A stretch of 59,681 nt of DNA from Amycolatopsis sp. (GCF_025464955.1 NZ_JAODNM010000065.1:1-59681); one strand, 5' to 3'; positions 9,003-19,230 are shown, numbered from the stretch's first letter. Notes: a model not told the origin generated them from the letters alone. Made by a program: numbers and translations.

Positions 9003-9373
9003 GGGGGTGAACGGTTTCGACTTTGGACGTTGATTCAGGAGAAGCGTGCCAGTGCAGGCGAGAGACCACTGTGAGCGTCATCGCAACTTATAAGCGCCAA
9101 GGCTAATAACCAGCGCGACTTCGCACTTGCTGCCTAAGTAGCAGTGTGAGTCTGTCGGTCCGGGAGTTCCTCCGGCTCGGGTCCCGGCATCAGCTAGGAG
9201 GATTACCGTCAGTGTCGGCCACGGGCACTGATCCGGGAAGCAAACAGCGGCTGGGCCTGTCACATCGGACTTGTTCACGTGACCGATGGGGCCAAGTAGA
9301 GACAGAGTGAACTGCGCACGGAGAAGCCCTGATGAACCGCCAGAGGACCCGGGTTCAATTCCCGGCACCTCCA
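9003..9373 (+). ncRNA. ssrA: Transfer-messenger RNA (tmRNA)
   Basis: The 5' end GGGGGTGAACGGTTTCGACT and the 3' end GGGTTCAATTCCCGGCACCTCCA form the tRNA-like half, with acceptor stem GGGGGTG/CACCTCC. The mRNA-like part encodes the tag AKANNQRDFALAA from the resume codon GCC at 9096 to TAA at 9135-9137. The ALAA end is the degradation signal read by ClpXP-type proteases. The tag mixes the Streptomyces-like AKAN opening with the mycobacteria-like QRD.ALAA end. It works with SmpB encoded at 4561. The terminal CCA is not encoded. Confidence 0.97.
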
Positions 9374-9376
9374 CCC

Positions 9377-9424
9377 GAGGCTTGGGCGACCTGTGTTCGC
9401 GGAACGCGCGAACCGGGTCGCCTC
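9377..9424 (+). terminator. Terminator of tmRNA
   Basis: An inverted repeat (GGCGACC...GTTCGCG against CGCGCGAAC...GGTCGCC, flanked by GAGG/CCTC) immediately follows the tmRNA. Only a short T-poor tail follows. A second C/G-run palindrome (ggggggccgagcccccc) comes at 9434-9450, as also occurs behind the tRNA at 535. Confidence 0.8.
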
Positions 9425-9587
9425 TGTCATGTTGGGGGGCCGAGCCCCCCAAACCCCCCACGGTGCGAGCGGTTCCTGACCCAGCGTGGAACGCGACGTG
9501 CGGGCGCTGGCGCGTCCGCCGTCGGCGGTGACGTACGGACGCGGGTTGCACGCGTGTGCAACGAGGGTGCACACGCGAGTTTCACCA

Positions 9588-10517
9588 TTAGGGCGCCGAG
9601 TTCCGCACTCGTGATTCCACATCTACGACACGGGAGTCTGTTTGTGGAGTGGATTTGCGACGGAACACGGCGTACGCGGTGGCGGTGACAGCGCCGACGA
9701 CACCGGCCACGGCTAGGACGCTCCAGACGACCTCGTAACCGTGTTCGCTGACGAACTGCGTGTGCGGCGTGGTGTGCGCGGTGAGGATCGCCGCGACGAC
9801 GGCGCGACCGAACGCCGACCCGAGACCGATCGACAGCTCGTAGATGCCTTCGCCGACCGAGATCTCACCGTCGCGGAGTTCGTCCACGACGATGGTGCGC
9901 GTGGCTCCTTCGATGAGCCCGAACCCGGCTCCGGAGATCGAGTTGAGCACGATGAACGCGACCAGCGAGCGGTGGTCGAAAACGAGCCCGGCGACGCCGA
10001 CGACGAACAGCACGGTGCCCAGCGCCACCGTCCGCGGGTAGCCGATCACCCGGCCGATGCGGCTGGTCAGCGCGGCCAGCACGGTCGCCGCCAAAAACGG
10101 CGACACGAACGCCATGCTGATGCCGACCGGGGTGAGCCCTAGCCCATAACCGAGCCGCGAGACGGGCAGCGCCAGGAAGGTCGCGTTCGGCACCTGTGAG
10201 CCCAGGTAGGCGAAGTACAACAGGAAGCCGATCAGGAAGATCGGTGCCAGTCGCGGCCGGAACAGGTAGCGCAGGTCCATCAGCGGCTGGTTGGTACGCA
10301 GTTCGACCACCACCCACCCGGCCAGCAGGACCGCACCGCCGACCAGCGCGACGAGCGTGCGCGTACTCGTCCAACCCCAACCCGCGCCATTGCTCAACGC
10401 CAGCACCATGCCGACCAGCCCGAGGCCCAGCAGGAGCGCGCCGGGCCAGTCCATCCGCTGGGCCGCCGCCGGGCGAGGCCCCGGTTCCGTGCGCAGCCAC
10501 AGCACGACGAAGCCGAT
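9588..10517 (-). pseudogene. MFS (DHA2-type) transporter, N-terminus missing
   Basis: About 305 residues with eight or nine hydrophobic helices resemble the C-terminal two-thirds of a 14-helix drug exporter (GALLLGLGLVGMVLALSNGA, VNTTFLALPVSRLGYGL-like segments, GAGFGLIEGATRTIVVDEL). The first four or five helices and the family's early loop motif are absent. Just upstream of IGFVVLWLRTEPGP, in another frame, the sequence becomes an unrelated amidohydrolase. The junction lies near 10515-10530, so a deletion seems to have fused two gene remnants. A transporter this short is very unlikely to work. Confidence 0.8.
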
Positions 10518-10965
10518 CAGTGGCGAATCCGGCGAGATCGAGTGGACCGTTGCCGGTGAGTGTTCCGGAGATGCCCGGCTCGGTCACGCTGGTGAGCCCC
10601 TCGGACAGGGCAACGTCGCTGGCCAGTGCGATCGCGCGGACGAAATCCTCCTGCGGCGAAGGCTGTATCAGCTCGCGCACGAGATCGAGTGCTCGCTCAG
10701 CTATCAGCCCGGTCGGCAAGCCGTCGGGGCGACGCTCGATCCAGCCGCCGTCGACGTCCGGGAGGTCGGCGGGATCGAGGTAGCCCATCCGCCGGATCGC
10801 CTCGGTGTTGACCACGCCGGAATGGTGCGAGCAATGGCTCACCCACACCGGCCGACCGCCGGCGACGGCGTCGAGCCCGTCCCTCGTAGCCGGTCCGTCC
10901 AGCTTGCTCTCGTCATACCTGACCGCCAGCACCCACGTGTTCACGAACAACGCATCCAGCTGCAC
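10518..10965 (-). pseudogene. Amidohydrolase family 3 (YtcJ-like) internal fragment
   Basis: The frame from 10965 encodes pieces typical of the middle of a 550-residue family 3 amidohydrolase: VRYDESKLDGPATRDGLDAV, PVWVSHCSHHSGVVNTEAIR, DGLPTGLIAERALDLV and EGLTSVTEPGISG. The N-terminal HxH metal site and the whole C-terminal half are missing. After DLAGFA the frame runs as antisense noise over the MFS fragment. It is therefore a fragment truncated at both ends. Confidence 0.78.
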
Positions 10966-11160
10966 GGAAGGTCCTCTCTCGCGGACTTGTTTCAGGAGAA
11001 GAATGCCTCCGCGCAGCCATGCCGCCCAATACCGGATTTAGCGGCATACCATGCTGTTTTGTTATAGGTGTGCGAGTTCCACGTCGGGCTGGGACGGTTT
11101 TGCGGGTACAGTTTTCGCTTTCGAAGGCACTTTTTCGCCGTTGAGCCGAGGGGGCGCACG

Positions 11161-11889
11161 ATGGGGGAGACCAGAAAAGGCGAGTACGGATTCGATGCTC
11201 CATACGTACCACTGGGTTACGCCGTCGGCGGGACCGTCCTGGTGGTGGGCGGAGTGTTTCTCGGGGTACTCGGCTTGGTGCTCGTGGGCATCGTGCTTCT
11301 GTTGTGTGCCGGGGTGTTCCTGCACGCCACCCGGCGTGGCAAGTTCCAGATCTGGGAGAACGCGCTCGACGAACTCAAGCTCGAACCTGACGCGCGGGTG
11401 CTCGATCTCGGCTGCGGACGGGGAGCCGTGCTGCTGGCGGCGGCGCAGCGACTCGGTGCGGGCGGGCGAGCTGTCGGCATCGACCTGTGGCGCACGGTCG
11501 ACCAGTCGGGCAACGCGCTGGAGACGACCCGGCGCAACGCCGTCGCCGAGGGTGTCGCCGACCGCGTCGAGCTGCACACCGGGGACCTCACGGAGCTGCC
11601 GTTCGCCGACGGCTCGTTCGACGTCGTGGTGAGCAGCCTCGCGATCCATAACATCGACGCCGAAATCGGCCGGACCACAGCGATCCGCGAGGCGGTGAGA
11701 GTGCTTGCGCCCGGCGGTCGGATCGTGTTCGTGGACCTGCGGATCGCTGCCGAATACGTCGACGTGCTCGGCGAGCGGGGAATGACCGACATCGTCGACC
11801 GCGATGAGGGTGTCAACGGCTGGTGGAGCGGTCCTTGGATGCCCACTCGACGGGTCACCGCTCGTAAACCCGCAGCTCGACGCCTGTAA
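11161..11889 (+). CDS. Membrane-anchored class I SAM-dependent methyltransferase
   Basis: About 242 residues. Two adjacent hydrophobic helices (about residues 18-62, rich in Val/Leu/Gly) form a membrane hairpin before a Rossmann methyltransferase domain with motif I VLDLGCGRGAVLLAAA, acidic ATP-ribose-type residue in VGIDLW, post-I RVELHTGDLTELPF and motif IV SFDVVVSSLAIHNI. The C-terminus (WMPTRRVTARKP) looks complete. I chose ATG 11161, preceded by GAGGGG, over an upstream in-frame GTG at 11068 because the extra 31 residues do not look like protein. Substrate unknown. Confidence 0.85.
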   Translation: MGETRKGEYGFDAPYVPLGYAVGGTVLVVGGVFLGVLGLVLVGIVLLLCAGVFLHATRRGKFQIWENALDELKLEPDARVLDLGCGRGAVLLAAAQRLGAGGRAVGIDLWRTVDQSGNALETTRRNAVAEGVADRVELHTGDLTELPFADGSFDVVVSSLAIHNIDAEIGRTTAIREAVRVLAPGGRIVFVDLRIAAEYVDVLGERGMTDIVDRDEGVNGWWSGPWMPTRRVTARKPAARRL

Positions 11890-11900
11890 ACAGCGGCCGG

Positions 11901-12100
11901 TTACTGGCCGGAGAAGCCGTGCCGCGGCCGAGGCGGTTGCTGGACATCGGAACGGGTACCGCCGAGCTACTAGTTCTTGCGCGCCAAAGGTTTCCCGATG
12001 CCGTGCAGGACGGCGTCGAGCCGGCGGCGGAGATGCTTGCCAAGGCGCGGGGCGCTCCCGTTCATCACCGCGTTCGCGGCGCGGAAGTCGTGACGCCAGG
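11901..12100 (+). pseudogene. Second methyltransferase remnant
   Basis: Right behind the intact methyltransferase gene, one frame gives PRPRRLLDIGTGTAELLVLA then RQRFPDAV.DGVEPAAEMLAKAR, a clear methyltransferase motif I and start of motif II. After about residue 50 the similarity collapses into basic noise, and no later motifs are visible in any frame through 12260. This is a decayed 5' part of a different SAM-dependent methyltransferase gene, not a copy of the neighbour. Confidence 0.7.
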
Positions 12101-12422
12101 TAGCCGTTCGCGGGTGACGCAGGTCATGACGGACGTCGTTCGAGCGGTCGCTCTGCGTTGTCGACGACCTCGTCCGGCCGAAAATCTGAAAGATCTTGGC
12201 GGCCGGTTGAACGGTGTTGTGGCGACCGGTGGATCCGCAGCTCAGAAGCTATTTTTTTGATCTACGTGTACAGTGGGTGTCAACCGGGTTCACGTGACTG
12301 TTCGAAATCAGTTCGGTTGGTGATGAGGACATATCCCACCGGAGATGTCATGCTGAGGTCCCGATCGTGGCCTTCGTCGTGACTGATCATCGGTCCCCGC
12401 GAAGGCTGGAAGAAGGTTCCAG

Positions 12423-12641
12423 ATGACCTGGGCAAGGCATGCCAGTCGACCCAATCCCGCAGAAGATCAAAGCTGGTTGGCAGGAGTTCGGGCCGAAGAA
12501 GAGGTACGTCTCACCGCACAGAACGGTCGCGCCGCACGTACGGTCGCCGGCCATTCCTCAGACGCTCTGGACTGCGCCGAACTGCTGGCGATGCTCGGTC
12601 TGGAAGCCGAAGAGGGTCGCAAGTCGGGCGCTTCCGCCTGA
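12423..12641 (+). CDS. Small hypothetical protein
   Basis: A 72-residue frame with AEEEVRLTAQNGRAARTVAG, HSSDALDCAELLAMLGL and a short basic tail. Composition looks like real protein (alternating acidic and Ala/Leu helix residues) and the codons have GC-rich third positions. ATG 12423 has a modest AGAAGG ribosome site. The DALDCAELLAMLGL segment resembles small actinobacterial proteins of unknown role, but I recognise no named family. No membrane segment. Confidence 0.5.
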   Translation: MTWARHASRPNPAEDQSWLAGVRAEEEVRLTAQNGRAARTVAGHSSDALDCAELLAMLGLEAEEGRKSGASA

Positions 12642-12666
12642 TCTTCTCTCTCCCCAAAAATGAAGT

Positions 12667-13458
12667 TCACCCGGCAGGCTGACCGCCGATGCGGGTGGTC
12701 AGCTCTGCCGCGGTGCGCCTGACCTGGGCCGCGAGCTCGGGCCAGGTGTCCCCGCAGATCTTCGTCTCGTCCGCGCAGTGATGGCGGAACGTCACGCTGA
12801 TCGCTGCCATGGGCCGGCCGCCGTGATCGAACACCGGATGGGCGACGGACGCGAAACCAGGCGTCACATGGCCGTCCTCGACGGCCCAGCCGAGCCTGCG
12901 TTCCGCGCTCAGCGTCCGTCGCAGCTCGGCCAGTCCCGCCGGGCCGCGGTCCGTGCGCTGGACGAAGGCCGAGGCGGCCGGGAACAGCGCGCGCACGTGA
13001 GGTGCCGGCAGGTGGCCGAGAATCGCCCTGCCCGACGCCGTGAGGTGCGCGGGTAACCGCACGCCGACCTCGGTGACGAGCGTCTCCGGGCGCCCTGGGC
13101 GTTCCTTGATCAGGTACAGCGACTCGTTGCCGTGCAGAACGCCCAGGTGGGCGGTGTGATGCGCGACGTCGACCAGCTTGCGCAGCAACGGGCCGGCGAG
13201 GCGTTCGAGCGGGTCGTGCCGCAGGTAGGCCGAGCCGAGTTCGAAAGCCGCGATCCCGAGCCCGTACCGCCGCTCGCTGCTCAAGTGCGCGACAAAACCG
13301 GCGGCTTCGAGCTCCGCGAGCAGGTGATACGTCGTCGAGCGCGGCAGTTCCAGCTCGCGCGCGACCGTCGCGGCCGACACCGGCCCAGCGCGTCCGGCCA
13401 GCACCCGCAGGATGGCAAGCCCGTTCCGCAGCGCCGGCACGTCACTTGAAGAGCCCAT
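12667..13458 (-). CDS. IclR-family regulator, probable hut regulator
   Basis: A 263-residue protein with an N-terminal winged helix-turn-helix (about residues 10-65: RNGLAILRVLAGRAGPVSAA, RELELPRSTTYHLLAELEAAG) and the C-terminal IclR ligand domain (VAHHTAHLGVLHGNESLYLI, RLPAHLTASGRAILGHLPAP, HVTPGFASVAHPVFDHGGRP). It is divergent from hutH with only 72 bp between starts, so it most likely controls histidine breakdown, perhaps with urocanate as inducer as for other hut regulators. That ligand is inference. Start at ATG 13458. Confidence 0.9.
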   Translation of the reverse strand: MGSSSDVPALRNGLAILRVLAGRAGPVSAATVARELELPRSTTYHLLAELEAAGFVAHLSSERRYGLGIAAFELGSAYLRHDPLERLAGPLLRKLVDVAHHTAHLGVLHGNESLYLIKERPGRPETLVTEVGVRLPAHLTASGRAILGHLPAPHVRALFPAASAFVQRTDRGPAGLAELRRTLSAERRLGWAVEDGHVTPGFASVAHPVFDHGGRPMAAISVTFRHHCADETKICGDTWPELAAQVRRTAAELTTRIGGQPAG

Positions 13459-13460
13459 GT

Positions 13461-13476
13461 GTCTGGAATACCAGAC
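13461..13476. promoter_or_regulatory. Palindromic operator candidate between IclR gene and hutH
   Basis: GTCTGG-AATA-CCAGAC is a perfect 6-bp inverted repeat with a 4-bp centre, placed 2 bp from the iclR start and 54 bp before hutH ATG. Its size fits a site for an IclR dimer that would both autoregulate and control hut. Confidence 0.6.
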
Positions 13477-13530
13477 GGAACCCGCGATCGGGTGATTTCG
13501 CTGCCCTCGGTTGGGCTGTGCAATAGGGGC

Positions 13531-15066
13531 ATGCCGGAAAAAGTGCTTCTGGGCTCCGATCCGCTGAGTGCCGAACAGGTACTCGCCGTGGTCCGCGGCC
13601 TCGCCCCCGTCGGCCTGACCGACGCGGCGGAAAAGAACCTCGCCTCCACCCGTCAGCACATCGACGACCTCGCGCATGCCACGGAACCCACGTACGGCGT
13701 CTCGACGGGCTTCGGCGCGCTGGCCACCCGCCACATCCCCGTCGAGAGCCGCACGGCGCTGCAGCGGTCCCTGATTCGCTCGCATGCCGCCGGCGCTGGA
13801 CCGATCGTCGAGCGGGAGGTCGTGCGGGCCCTCATGCTGCTGCGCCTGCGCACGCTGGCCAGCGGATACACCGGGATCCGGCCGGCCACCGCGAACGCGC
13901 TCGCGTCGATGCTGAACGCCGGGATCACCCCGGTCGTCCACGAATACGGGTCGCTCGGGTGCTCGGGTGACCTCGCGCCGCTCGCGTCGGTCGCGCTGGC
14001 GCTGATGGGCGAGGGCCAGGTCTTCGACATCACGGGCAACCTTGTGCCGGCTGCCGACGCCCTGCGCGAGGCCGGGATCACCCCGGTCGTGCTGGCCGAG
14101 AAGGAAGGCCTCGCGCTCACCAACGGCACCGACGGCATGCTCGGCATGCTGCTGCTCGCCGCGGCGGACCTGCGACGTCTGCTCGACATCGCCGACATCA
14201 CCGCGGCGATGAGCGTCGAAGCTTTGCTGGGTACCGATCGCGCGTTCGCCGCGGATCTGCAGGCGCTGCGTCCGCACCCAGGGCAGGCGCGGTCGGCGGC
14301 GCGGATGTTCGCCGCACTGGCCGATTCGGAGATCGTCGCGAGCCATCGCGGCCCCGACTGCCCCCGCGTCCAGGACGCGTACTCGATGCGTTGCTCGCCT
14401 CAGGTTCACGGTGGCGCAAGGGATTCGCTGACCCACGCGGAACTGGTCGCCGACCGCGAACTGGCGTCCGCTGTGGACAATCCCGTGGTGCTCGCCGACG
14501 GCCGCGTCGAGTCGAACGGCAACTTCCACGGCGCGCCCGTGGCGTACGTGCTGGATTTCCTGGCGATTCCGCTCGCCGACGTTGCCAGCATTGCGGAGCG
14601 GCGCACCGACCGGATGCTCGACAAGGCCCGTTCGCACGGACTGCCGCCGTTCCTGGCGTTCGACCCGGGTGTCGATTCCGGGCACATGATCGCGCAGTAC
14701 ACCCAGGCCGCGATCGTCAGCGAGCTCAAGCGGCTTGCGGTGCCGGCGTCGGTCGACTCGATCCCGAGCAGCGCCATGCAGGAGGACCACGTCTCGATGG
14801 GCTGGTCGTCGGCACGCAAGCTGCGCAAAGCAGTCGACGGGCTGACCACGGTCCTCGCCATCGAGCTGCTCACCGCGTCGCGGGCGCTCGACTTCCGCGC
14901 CCCGCTCAAGCCGTCCCCGGTCACCGCCGCCGTGCGGGACCTCGTGCGCACCCGCGTCGAGGGCCCGGGACCCGACCGCCACCTGGCGCCGGAAATCGCC
15001 GCCGCCGAAGATCTCGTCGCGTCGGGCGCAGTCCTGGCCGCCGCCGCCGAACATTGGGAGTACTGA
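13531..15066 (+). CDS. hutH: Histidine ammonia-lyase
   Basis: First step of histidine breakdown: removes ammonia from L-histidine to give trans-urocanate. 511 residues, normal length. The electrophilic MIO group normally forms from Ala-Ser-Gly; here the triad reads Cys-Ser-Gly in [14 protein letters not shown] (about residues 141-154), as I recall for Streptomyces HutH. Other family marks are [48 protein letters not shown] and [19 protein letters not shown] 13531 is chosen over an upstream GTG frame opening because homology begins here. It overlaps hutU by one base. Confidence 0.97.
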   Translation: MPEKVLLGSDPLSAEQVLAVVRGLAPVGLTDAAEKNLASTRQHIDDLAHATEPTYGVSTGFGALATRHIPVESRTALQRSLIRSHAAGAGPIVEREVVRALMLLRLRTLASGYTGIRPATANALASMLNAGITPVVHEYGSLGCSGDLAPLASVALALMGEGQVFDITGNLVPAADALREAGITPVVLAEKEGLALTNGTDGMLGMLLLAAADLRRLLDIADITAAMSVEALLGTDRAFAADLQALRPHPGQARSAARMFAALADSEIVASHRGPDCPRVQDAYSMRCSPQVHGGARDSLTHAELVADRELASAVDNPVVLADGRVESNGNFHGAPVAYVLDFLAIPLADVASIAERRTDRMLDKARSHGLPPFLAFDPGVDSGHMIAQYTQAAIVSELKRLAVPASVDSIPSSAMQEDHVSMGWSSARKLRKAVDGLTTVLAIELLTASRALDFRAPLKPSPVTAAVRDLVRTRVEGPGPDRHLAPEIAAAEDLVASGAVLAAAAEHWEY

Positions 15067-16739
15067 TGAGCGAGAGCCGTGTCGTCCGTGCCGCTCGAGG
15101 CACCACGCTGACCGCGAAGAACTGGCAGACCGAAGCCGCATTGCGGATGTTCCACAACAACCTCGACCCCGAGGTCGCCGAGCGGCCCGAGGACCTGGTC
15201 GTCTACGGCGGCACCGGCAAGGCCGCCCGCAACTGGGCCAGCTTCGACGCGATCACGCGCGAACTGACCACTTTGGACGCCGACGAGACACTGCTTGTCC
15301 AGTCCGGCAAACCGGTCGGGGTGTTCCGTACGCACGAGTGGGCGCCGCGGGTGCTGCTCGCGAACTCGAACCTCGTCGGCGACTGGGCGAACTGGCCGGA
15401 GTTTCGGCGGCTGGAGCACCTCGGGCTGACGATGTACGGGCAGATGACCGCTGGTTCGTGGATCTACATCGGCACGCAGGGCATTCTGCAGGGCACGTAC
15501 GAAACCTTTGCCGCGGTGGCGAAAAAGCTCGCTTTGAATGGGCGCGGTGGTGGGACTCTGCGCGGAACGCTGACCGTCACCGCTGGGCTCGGCGGAATGG
15601 GCGGCGCGCAGCCGCTGGCCGTCACGATGAATGACGGCGTCGCGCTGGTCATCGAGTGCGACCCGGCTCGTGCGCACCGCCGCGTCGAGGGCCGATACCT
15701 CGACGAGGTCGCCGACGATCTCGACGACGCGATCCGCCGCGTCACGGAGGCGAAGAAGGCGAAGCGCCCGCTGTCGGTCGGAGTCGTCGGCAACGCGGCT
15801 GAGATCCTGCCGGAGCTGCTGCGTCGCGATGTCGAGGTCGACATCGTCACGGACCAGACGTCGGCCCACGATCCGCTGGCGTACCTGCCGAAGGGAATCA
15901 GCGTCGAGGATTGGCACGACTACGCGGCGAAGAAGCCCGACGAGTTCACCGATCGCGCGCGCGAGTCGATGGCCGACCACGTCGACGCGATGCTCGGGTT
16001 CATGGACAAGGGCGCCGAGGTTTTCGACTACGGCAACTCGCTGCGTGGCGAGGCGAAAGCCGGCGGCTGCGAGCGCGCGTTCGACTTCCCAGGGTTCGTA
16101 CCGGCGTACATCCGGCCGCTGTTCTGCGAGGGCAACGGCCCGTTCCGCTGGGCCGCGCTGTCCGGTGACCCCGAGGACATCGCCGCGACCGACAAGGCGA
16201 TGCTGGAACTTTTCCCGGAGAACGAGTCCCTCGCACGCTGGATCAAGCTCGCCGGGGAACGTGTTGCCTTCCAAGGGCTTCCGGCACGGATCTGCTGGCT
16301 CGGCTATGGCGAGCGGCACCTCGCGGGCCTGCGTTTCAACGAGATGGTGGCCAGTGGTGAACTGAAGGCGCCGGTTGTCATCGGACGTGACCACCTCGAC
16401 TCGGGCAGTGTCGCGTCGCCGTACCGCGAGACCGAGAGCATGGCCGACGGCTCGGACGCGATCGCCGACTGGCCGCTGCTCAACGCGTTGGTCAACACGG
16501 CGTCCGGTGCCAGCTGGGTGTCCATTCACCACGGTGGCGGCGTCGGCATGGGACGGTCGATCCACGCCGGTCAGGTATGTGTAGCCGACGGAACCGCGCT
16601 GGCGGGCCAGAAACTCGAGCGCGTGCTGACGAACGACCCCGGCATGGGTGTCATCCGGCACGTGGACGCCGGCTACGAGCGTGCCGCGACCGTCGCCGAC
16701 GAGCGTGGTGTCCGGGTGCCCATGCGGGACCAGGCGTGA
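15066..16739 (+). CDS. hutU: Urocanate hydratase
   Basis: Second step: adds water to urocanate with tightly bound NAD+, giving 4-imidazolone-5-propionate. 557 residues, the usual size. Recognisable blocks are [46 protein letters not shown], the NAD-binding [16 protein letters not shown], the active-site cysteine region [20 protein letters not shown], and [17 protein letters not shown]. Its ATG shares a base with the hutH stop (TGATG), and its stop lies inside the start of the next gene, so the five hut genes are one translationally coupled operon. Confidence 0.98.
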   Translation: MSESRVVRAARGTTLTAKNWQTEAALRMFHNNLDPEVAERPEDLVVYGGTGKAARNWASFDAITRELTTLDADETLLVQSGKPVGVFRTHEWAPRVLLANSNLVGDWANWPEFRRLEHLGLTMYGQMTAGSWIYIGTQGILQGTYETFAAVAKKLALNGRGGGTLRGTLTVTAGLGGMGGAQPLAVTMNDGVALVIECDPARAHRRVEGRYLDEVADDLDDAIRRVTEAKKAKRPLSVGVVGNAAEILPELLRRDVEVDIVTDQTSAHDPLAYLPKGISVEDWHDYAAKKPDEFTDRARESMADHVDAMLGFMDKGAEVFDYGNSLRGEAKAGGCERAFDFPGFVPAYIRPLFCEGNGPFRWAALSGDPEDIAATDKAMLELFPENESLARWIKLAGERVAFQGLPARICWLGYGERHLAGLRFNEMVASGELKAPVVIGRDHLDSGSVASPYRETESMADGSDAIADWPLLNALVNTASGASWVSIHHGGGVGMGRSIHAGQVCVADGTALAGQKLERVLTNDPGMGVIRHVDAGYERAATVADERGVRVPMRDQA

Positions 16740-17935
16740 CGGCGAGCAGGCTGCTGGACGAGATCGCCGGGGTCGGTCGCGACCGGGCGCGCGGTGGTTA
16801 TTCGCGGCACGCCTTCGATAAGGTCGAGGGCGAGCTGCGGACCTGGTTCGCCGAGCGCGCGGGACGGCTCGGACTGGACGTCGACACAGATCGTAACGGC
16901 AACCTGTGGGCCTGGTGGGGCACGCCGGGTCCGGACGCCGTCGTCACCGGGAGCCATCTCGATTCGGTTCCCGGAGGCGGGGCGTTCGACGGCCCGCTCG
17001 GTGTCGTCAGCGCGTTGGACGCGGTGGAAAGCTTGCAGGGCAAGGGGTTCGTTCCGGCCAAGCCGTTCGCTGTGGTCGTGTTCGTCGAGGAGGAGGGTGG
17101 TCGCTTCGGGGTGCCGTGCCTCGGCTCGCGGCTGATGACCGGGTCGCTCGACGCTGACAAGGCGCGCGGGTTGCGTGACCCCAACGGCGTCACGCTCGCC
17201 GAAGCCGCAGTGCAAGCCGGGTTCGATCCGGAGCGGTTCGGCGCCGATCCCGACGCCCTCGCGCGGATCGGGCGGTTCGTGGAACTCCACGTCGAACAGG
17301 GCCGCGGGCTGATCGATCTCGGTGCGCCGGTGGCTGTCGGTAGCACGGTCATCGCGCACGGCCGGTGGCGATTTTCCTTCAGCGGGCAGGGAAACCACGC
17401 CGGCGCGACGTTGATCGGCGACCGGCACGACCCGATGCTGCCGGCGGCCGCCATGGTCGCCGCCGCCCGGCGGCTCGCCATCGCGACCGGTGACGGCCGG
17501 GCCACTGTCGGCAGGCTGGTGCCGGTTCCCGGTGGTACCAACGCGATCGCGTCCACTGTGGACCTTTGGCTGGACGCGCGGGTTCCCAGCGGCGACCGCA
17601 CGCGGACGCTCGTCGGTGAGATCACCGAAGCCGCCAAGGAAGCCGCGCGGGCCGAAGGCTGTCTCGTCGCGGTGACAGAGGAGTCCTATTCGGACACGGT
17701 CACGTTCGACTCAGGGTTGCGGGACGAGCTCAACGCGCGACTGGGTGGCGTTCCGGAGCTGCCTACGGGTGCCGGGCACGACGCGGCGATCCTTGCTGCT
17801 CACGTGCCCGCGGCCATGCTTTACGTGCGCAACCCGACGGGCGTGAGCCATTCGCCCGAGGAGTTCGCCGAGGTTGACGACGTCGACCATGGCGGACGCG
17901 CGCTGGCAGACGTCCTGGAGCATCTGTCGACATGA
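16736..17935 (+). CDS. M20-family amidohydrolase in the hut operon (allantoate amidohydrolase-like)
   Basis: A 399-residue metal-dependent amidase of the M20 allantoate/N-carbamoyl amino acid hydrolase group. Metal-binding positions are visible in [20 protein letters not shown] (His, Asp), [11 protein letters not shown] (Glu pair), [10 protein letters not shown] (His) and the late GAGHDA. The lid domain carries GQGNHAGAT. It starts at GTG 16736, overlapping the hutU stop. No classical HutG (N-formylglutamate deformylase) gene is in the operon, while hutF produces N-formylglutamate. So I infer this enzyme cleaves formylglutamate to glutamate and formate. Allantoate as substrate is less likely here. 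Confidence 0.88.
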   Translation: MTASRLLDEIAGVGRDRARGGYSRHAFDKVEGELRTWFAERAGRLGLDVDTDRNGNLWAWWGTPGPDAVVTGSHLDSVPGGGAFDGPLGVVSALDAVESLQGKGFVPAKPFAVVVFVEEEGGRFGVPCLGSRLMTGSLDADKARGLRDPNGVTLAEAAVQAGFDPERFGADPDALARIGRFVELHVEQGRGLIDLGAPVAVGSTVIAHGRWRFSFSGQGNHAGATLIGDRHDPMLPAAAMVAAARRLAIATGDGRATVGRLVPVPGGTNAIASTVDLWLDARVPSGDRTRTLVGEITEAAKEAARAEGCLVAVTEESYSDTVTFDSGLRDELNARLGGVPELPTGAGHDAAILAAHVPAAMLYVRNPTGVSHSPEEFAEVDDVDHGGRALADVLEHLST

Positions 17936-19230
17936 CGACATATTGGTGCGAGTACGCGTGGCTGCCCGACGGCGTGGCGAGCGGGGTGCGGGTCGACGTC
18001 GTGGGCTCGCGGATCGAGTCCGTGACCGTCGGTGCGCCCCGCGCTGGGACAGTCCTCGAGGGACTGACCACGCCGGGGCTCGCGAATGGACATTCGCACG
18101 CGTTCCATCGCGCGCTGCGCGGACGTACGCACGACGAGCGTGGCACGTTCTGGACCTGGCGTGAGCGCATGTACACCCTCGCCGCCAGGCTCGATCCGGA
18201 TTCGTACTACCGGCTGGCGCGCGGGGTCTACGCGGAGATGGTGCTCGCCGGGTACACCAGCGTCGGCGAGTTCCACTACCTGCACCACGCGCCGGGAGGG
18301 CGGGCGTACGCCGATCCGAACGACATGGGCGCGGCACTCGCGCGTGCGGCGGCGGACGCGGGAATCCGGTTGACGCTCCTGGACACTTGTTACCTGGCCG
18401 GGGGAATCAGCGTCCCGCTCAACGACGTCCAACGGCGGTTCTCCGACGGTTCGGCTGAGAACTGGGCAAAGCGGGTCTCTGGACTGTCCGAAAGCGACCT
18501 TGTGCGGGTCGGCGGCGCTGTCCATTCGGTCCGCGCGGTTCCGGCGGCTCAGCTGGCCGAAGTCGCTGTACCCGGTGATCGGCCGTTGCACATCCACCTT
18601 TCCGAGCAGCGTGCCGAGAACGAGCAGTGCTTGGCCGAGTACGAGCTGACGCCAACGGAGTTGCTGGCGGACAAGGGATTGCTCACGGAGCGACTGACCG
18701 CGGTGCACGCCACTCACCTCACCGAACGCGATATCGGGTTGCTCGGCGGAGCTCGAAGCCGTGCGTGTTTCTGCCCGACCACCGAGCGCGACCTCGGCGA
18801 CGGCATCGGTCCGGCCCGCGCGCTCGCGGACGCGGGTGTCGGGCTTTGCCTTGGCAGCGACAGCAACGCCGTTGTCGACGCCTTCGAGGAGACCAGGGCC
18901 CTCGAACTGAACGACCGGCTCGCGAGCGAGTCGCGAGGCCGGTTCACCGTGTCCGAGCTGATGTCCGCCGCGGCCGATCACGGCGCGCTGGGGTGGGACG
19001 ACGTCGGTGCGTTGGTGCCGGGCGCAGCCGCGGATCTTGTCACGATCGGGCTCGGCTCGGTACGCACGGCGGGCATTGAGCCTGAGGGCGTGCTCTACGC
19101 GGCCTCTGCCGCGGACATCGACCAGGTTATGGTCGCCGGGCGCTGGGTCGTGCGGGACTCCGCGCACCAGTTGATCGAACGGCCCGAACGGGTGCTCGTC
19201 GAGGAGATCGAGGCGTTATGGCGACAGTGA
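17932..19230 (+). CDS. hutF: Formimidoylglutamate deiminase
   Basis: Deaminates N-formimidoyl-L-glutamate to N-formyl-L-glutamate, fourth step of the HutF-type histidine route. It belongs to the amidohydrolase superfamily. Metal residues: HxH in [14 protein letters not shown] (about residue 56), His in [10 protein letters not shown], His in [11 protein letters not shown] and Asp in [16 protein letters not shown]. Length is 432 aa. ATG 17932 overlaps the stop of the M20 gene (ATGA), and its own stop runs 13 bp into hutI. Presence of HutF rather than HutE defines the pathway variant. Confidence 0.95.
   Translation: MTTYWCEYAWLPDGVASGVRVDVVGSRIESVTVGAPRAGTVLEGLTTPGLANGHSHAFHRALRGRTHDERGTFWTWRERMYTLAARLDPDSYYRLARGVYAEMVLAGYTSVGEFHYLHHAPGGRAYADPNDMGAALARAAADAGIRLTLLDTCYLAGGISVPLNDVQRRFSDGSAENWAKRVSGLSESDLVRVGGAVHSVRAVPAAQLAEVAVPGDRPLHIHLSEQRAENEQCLAEYELTPTELLADKGLLTERLTAVHATHLTERDIGLLGGARSRACFCPTTERDLGDGIGPARALADAGVGLCLGSDSNAVVDAFEETRALELNDRLASESRGRFTVSELMSAAADHGALGWDDVGALVPGAAADLVTIGLGSVRTAGIEPEGVLYAASAADIDQVMVAGRWVVRDSAHQLIERPERVLVEEIEALWRQ

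Noticed and set aside
12667..15141. Reading the IclR gene as an 824-residue protein
   Set aside because: The first 560 residues are antisense to hutH. Homology and the divergent gap support ATG 13458.
14406..16661. 751-codon minus-strand frame opposite hutH and hutU
   Set aside because: It is a shadow of two certain plus-strand genes, with low-complexity composition.
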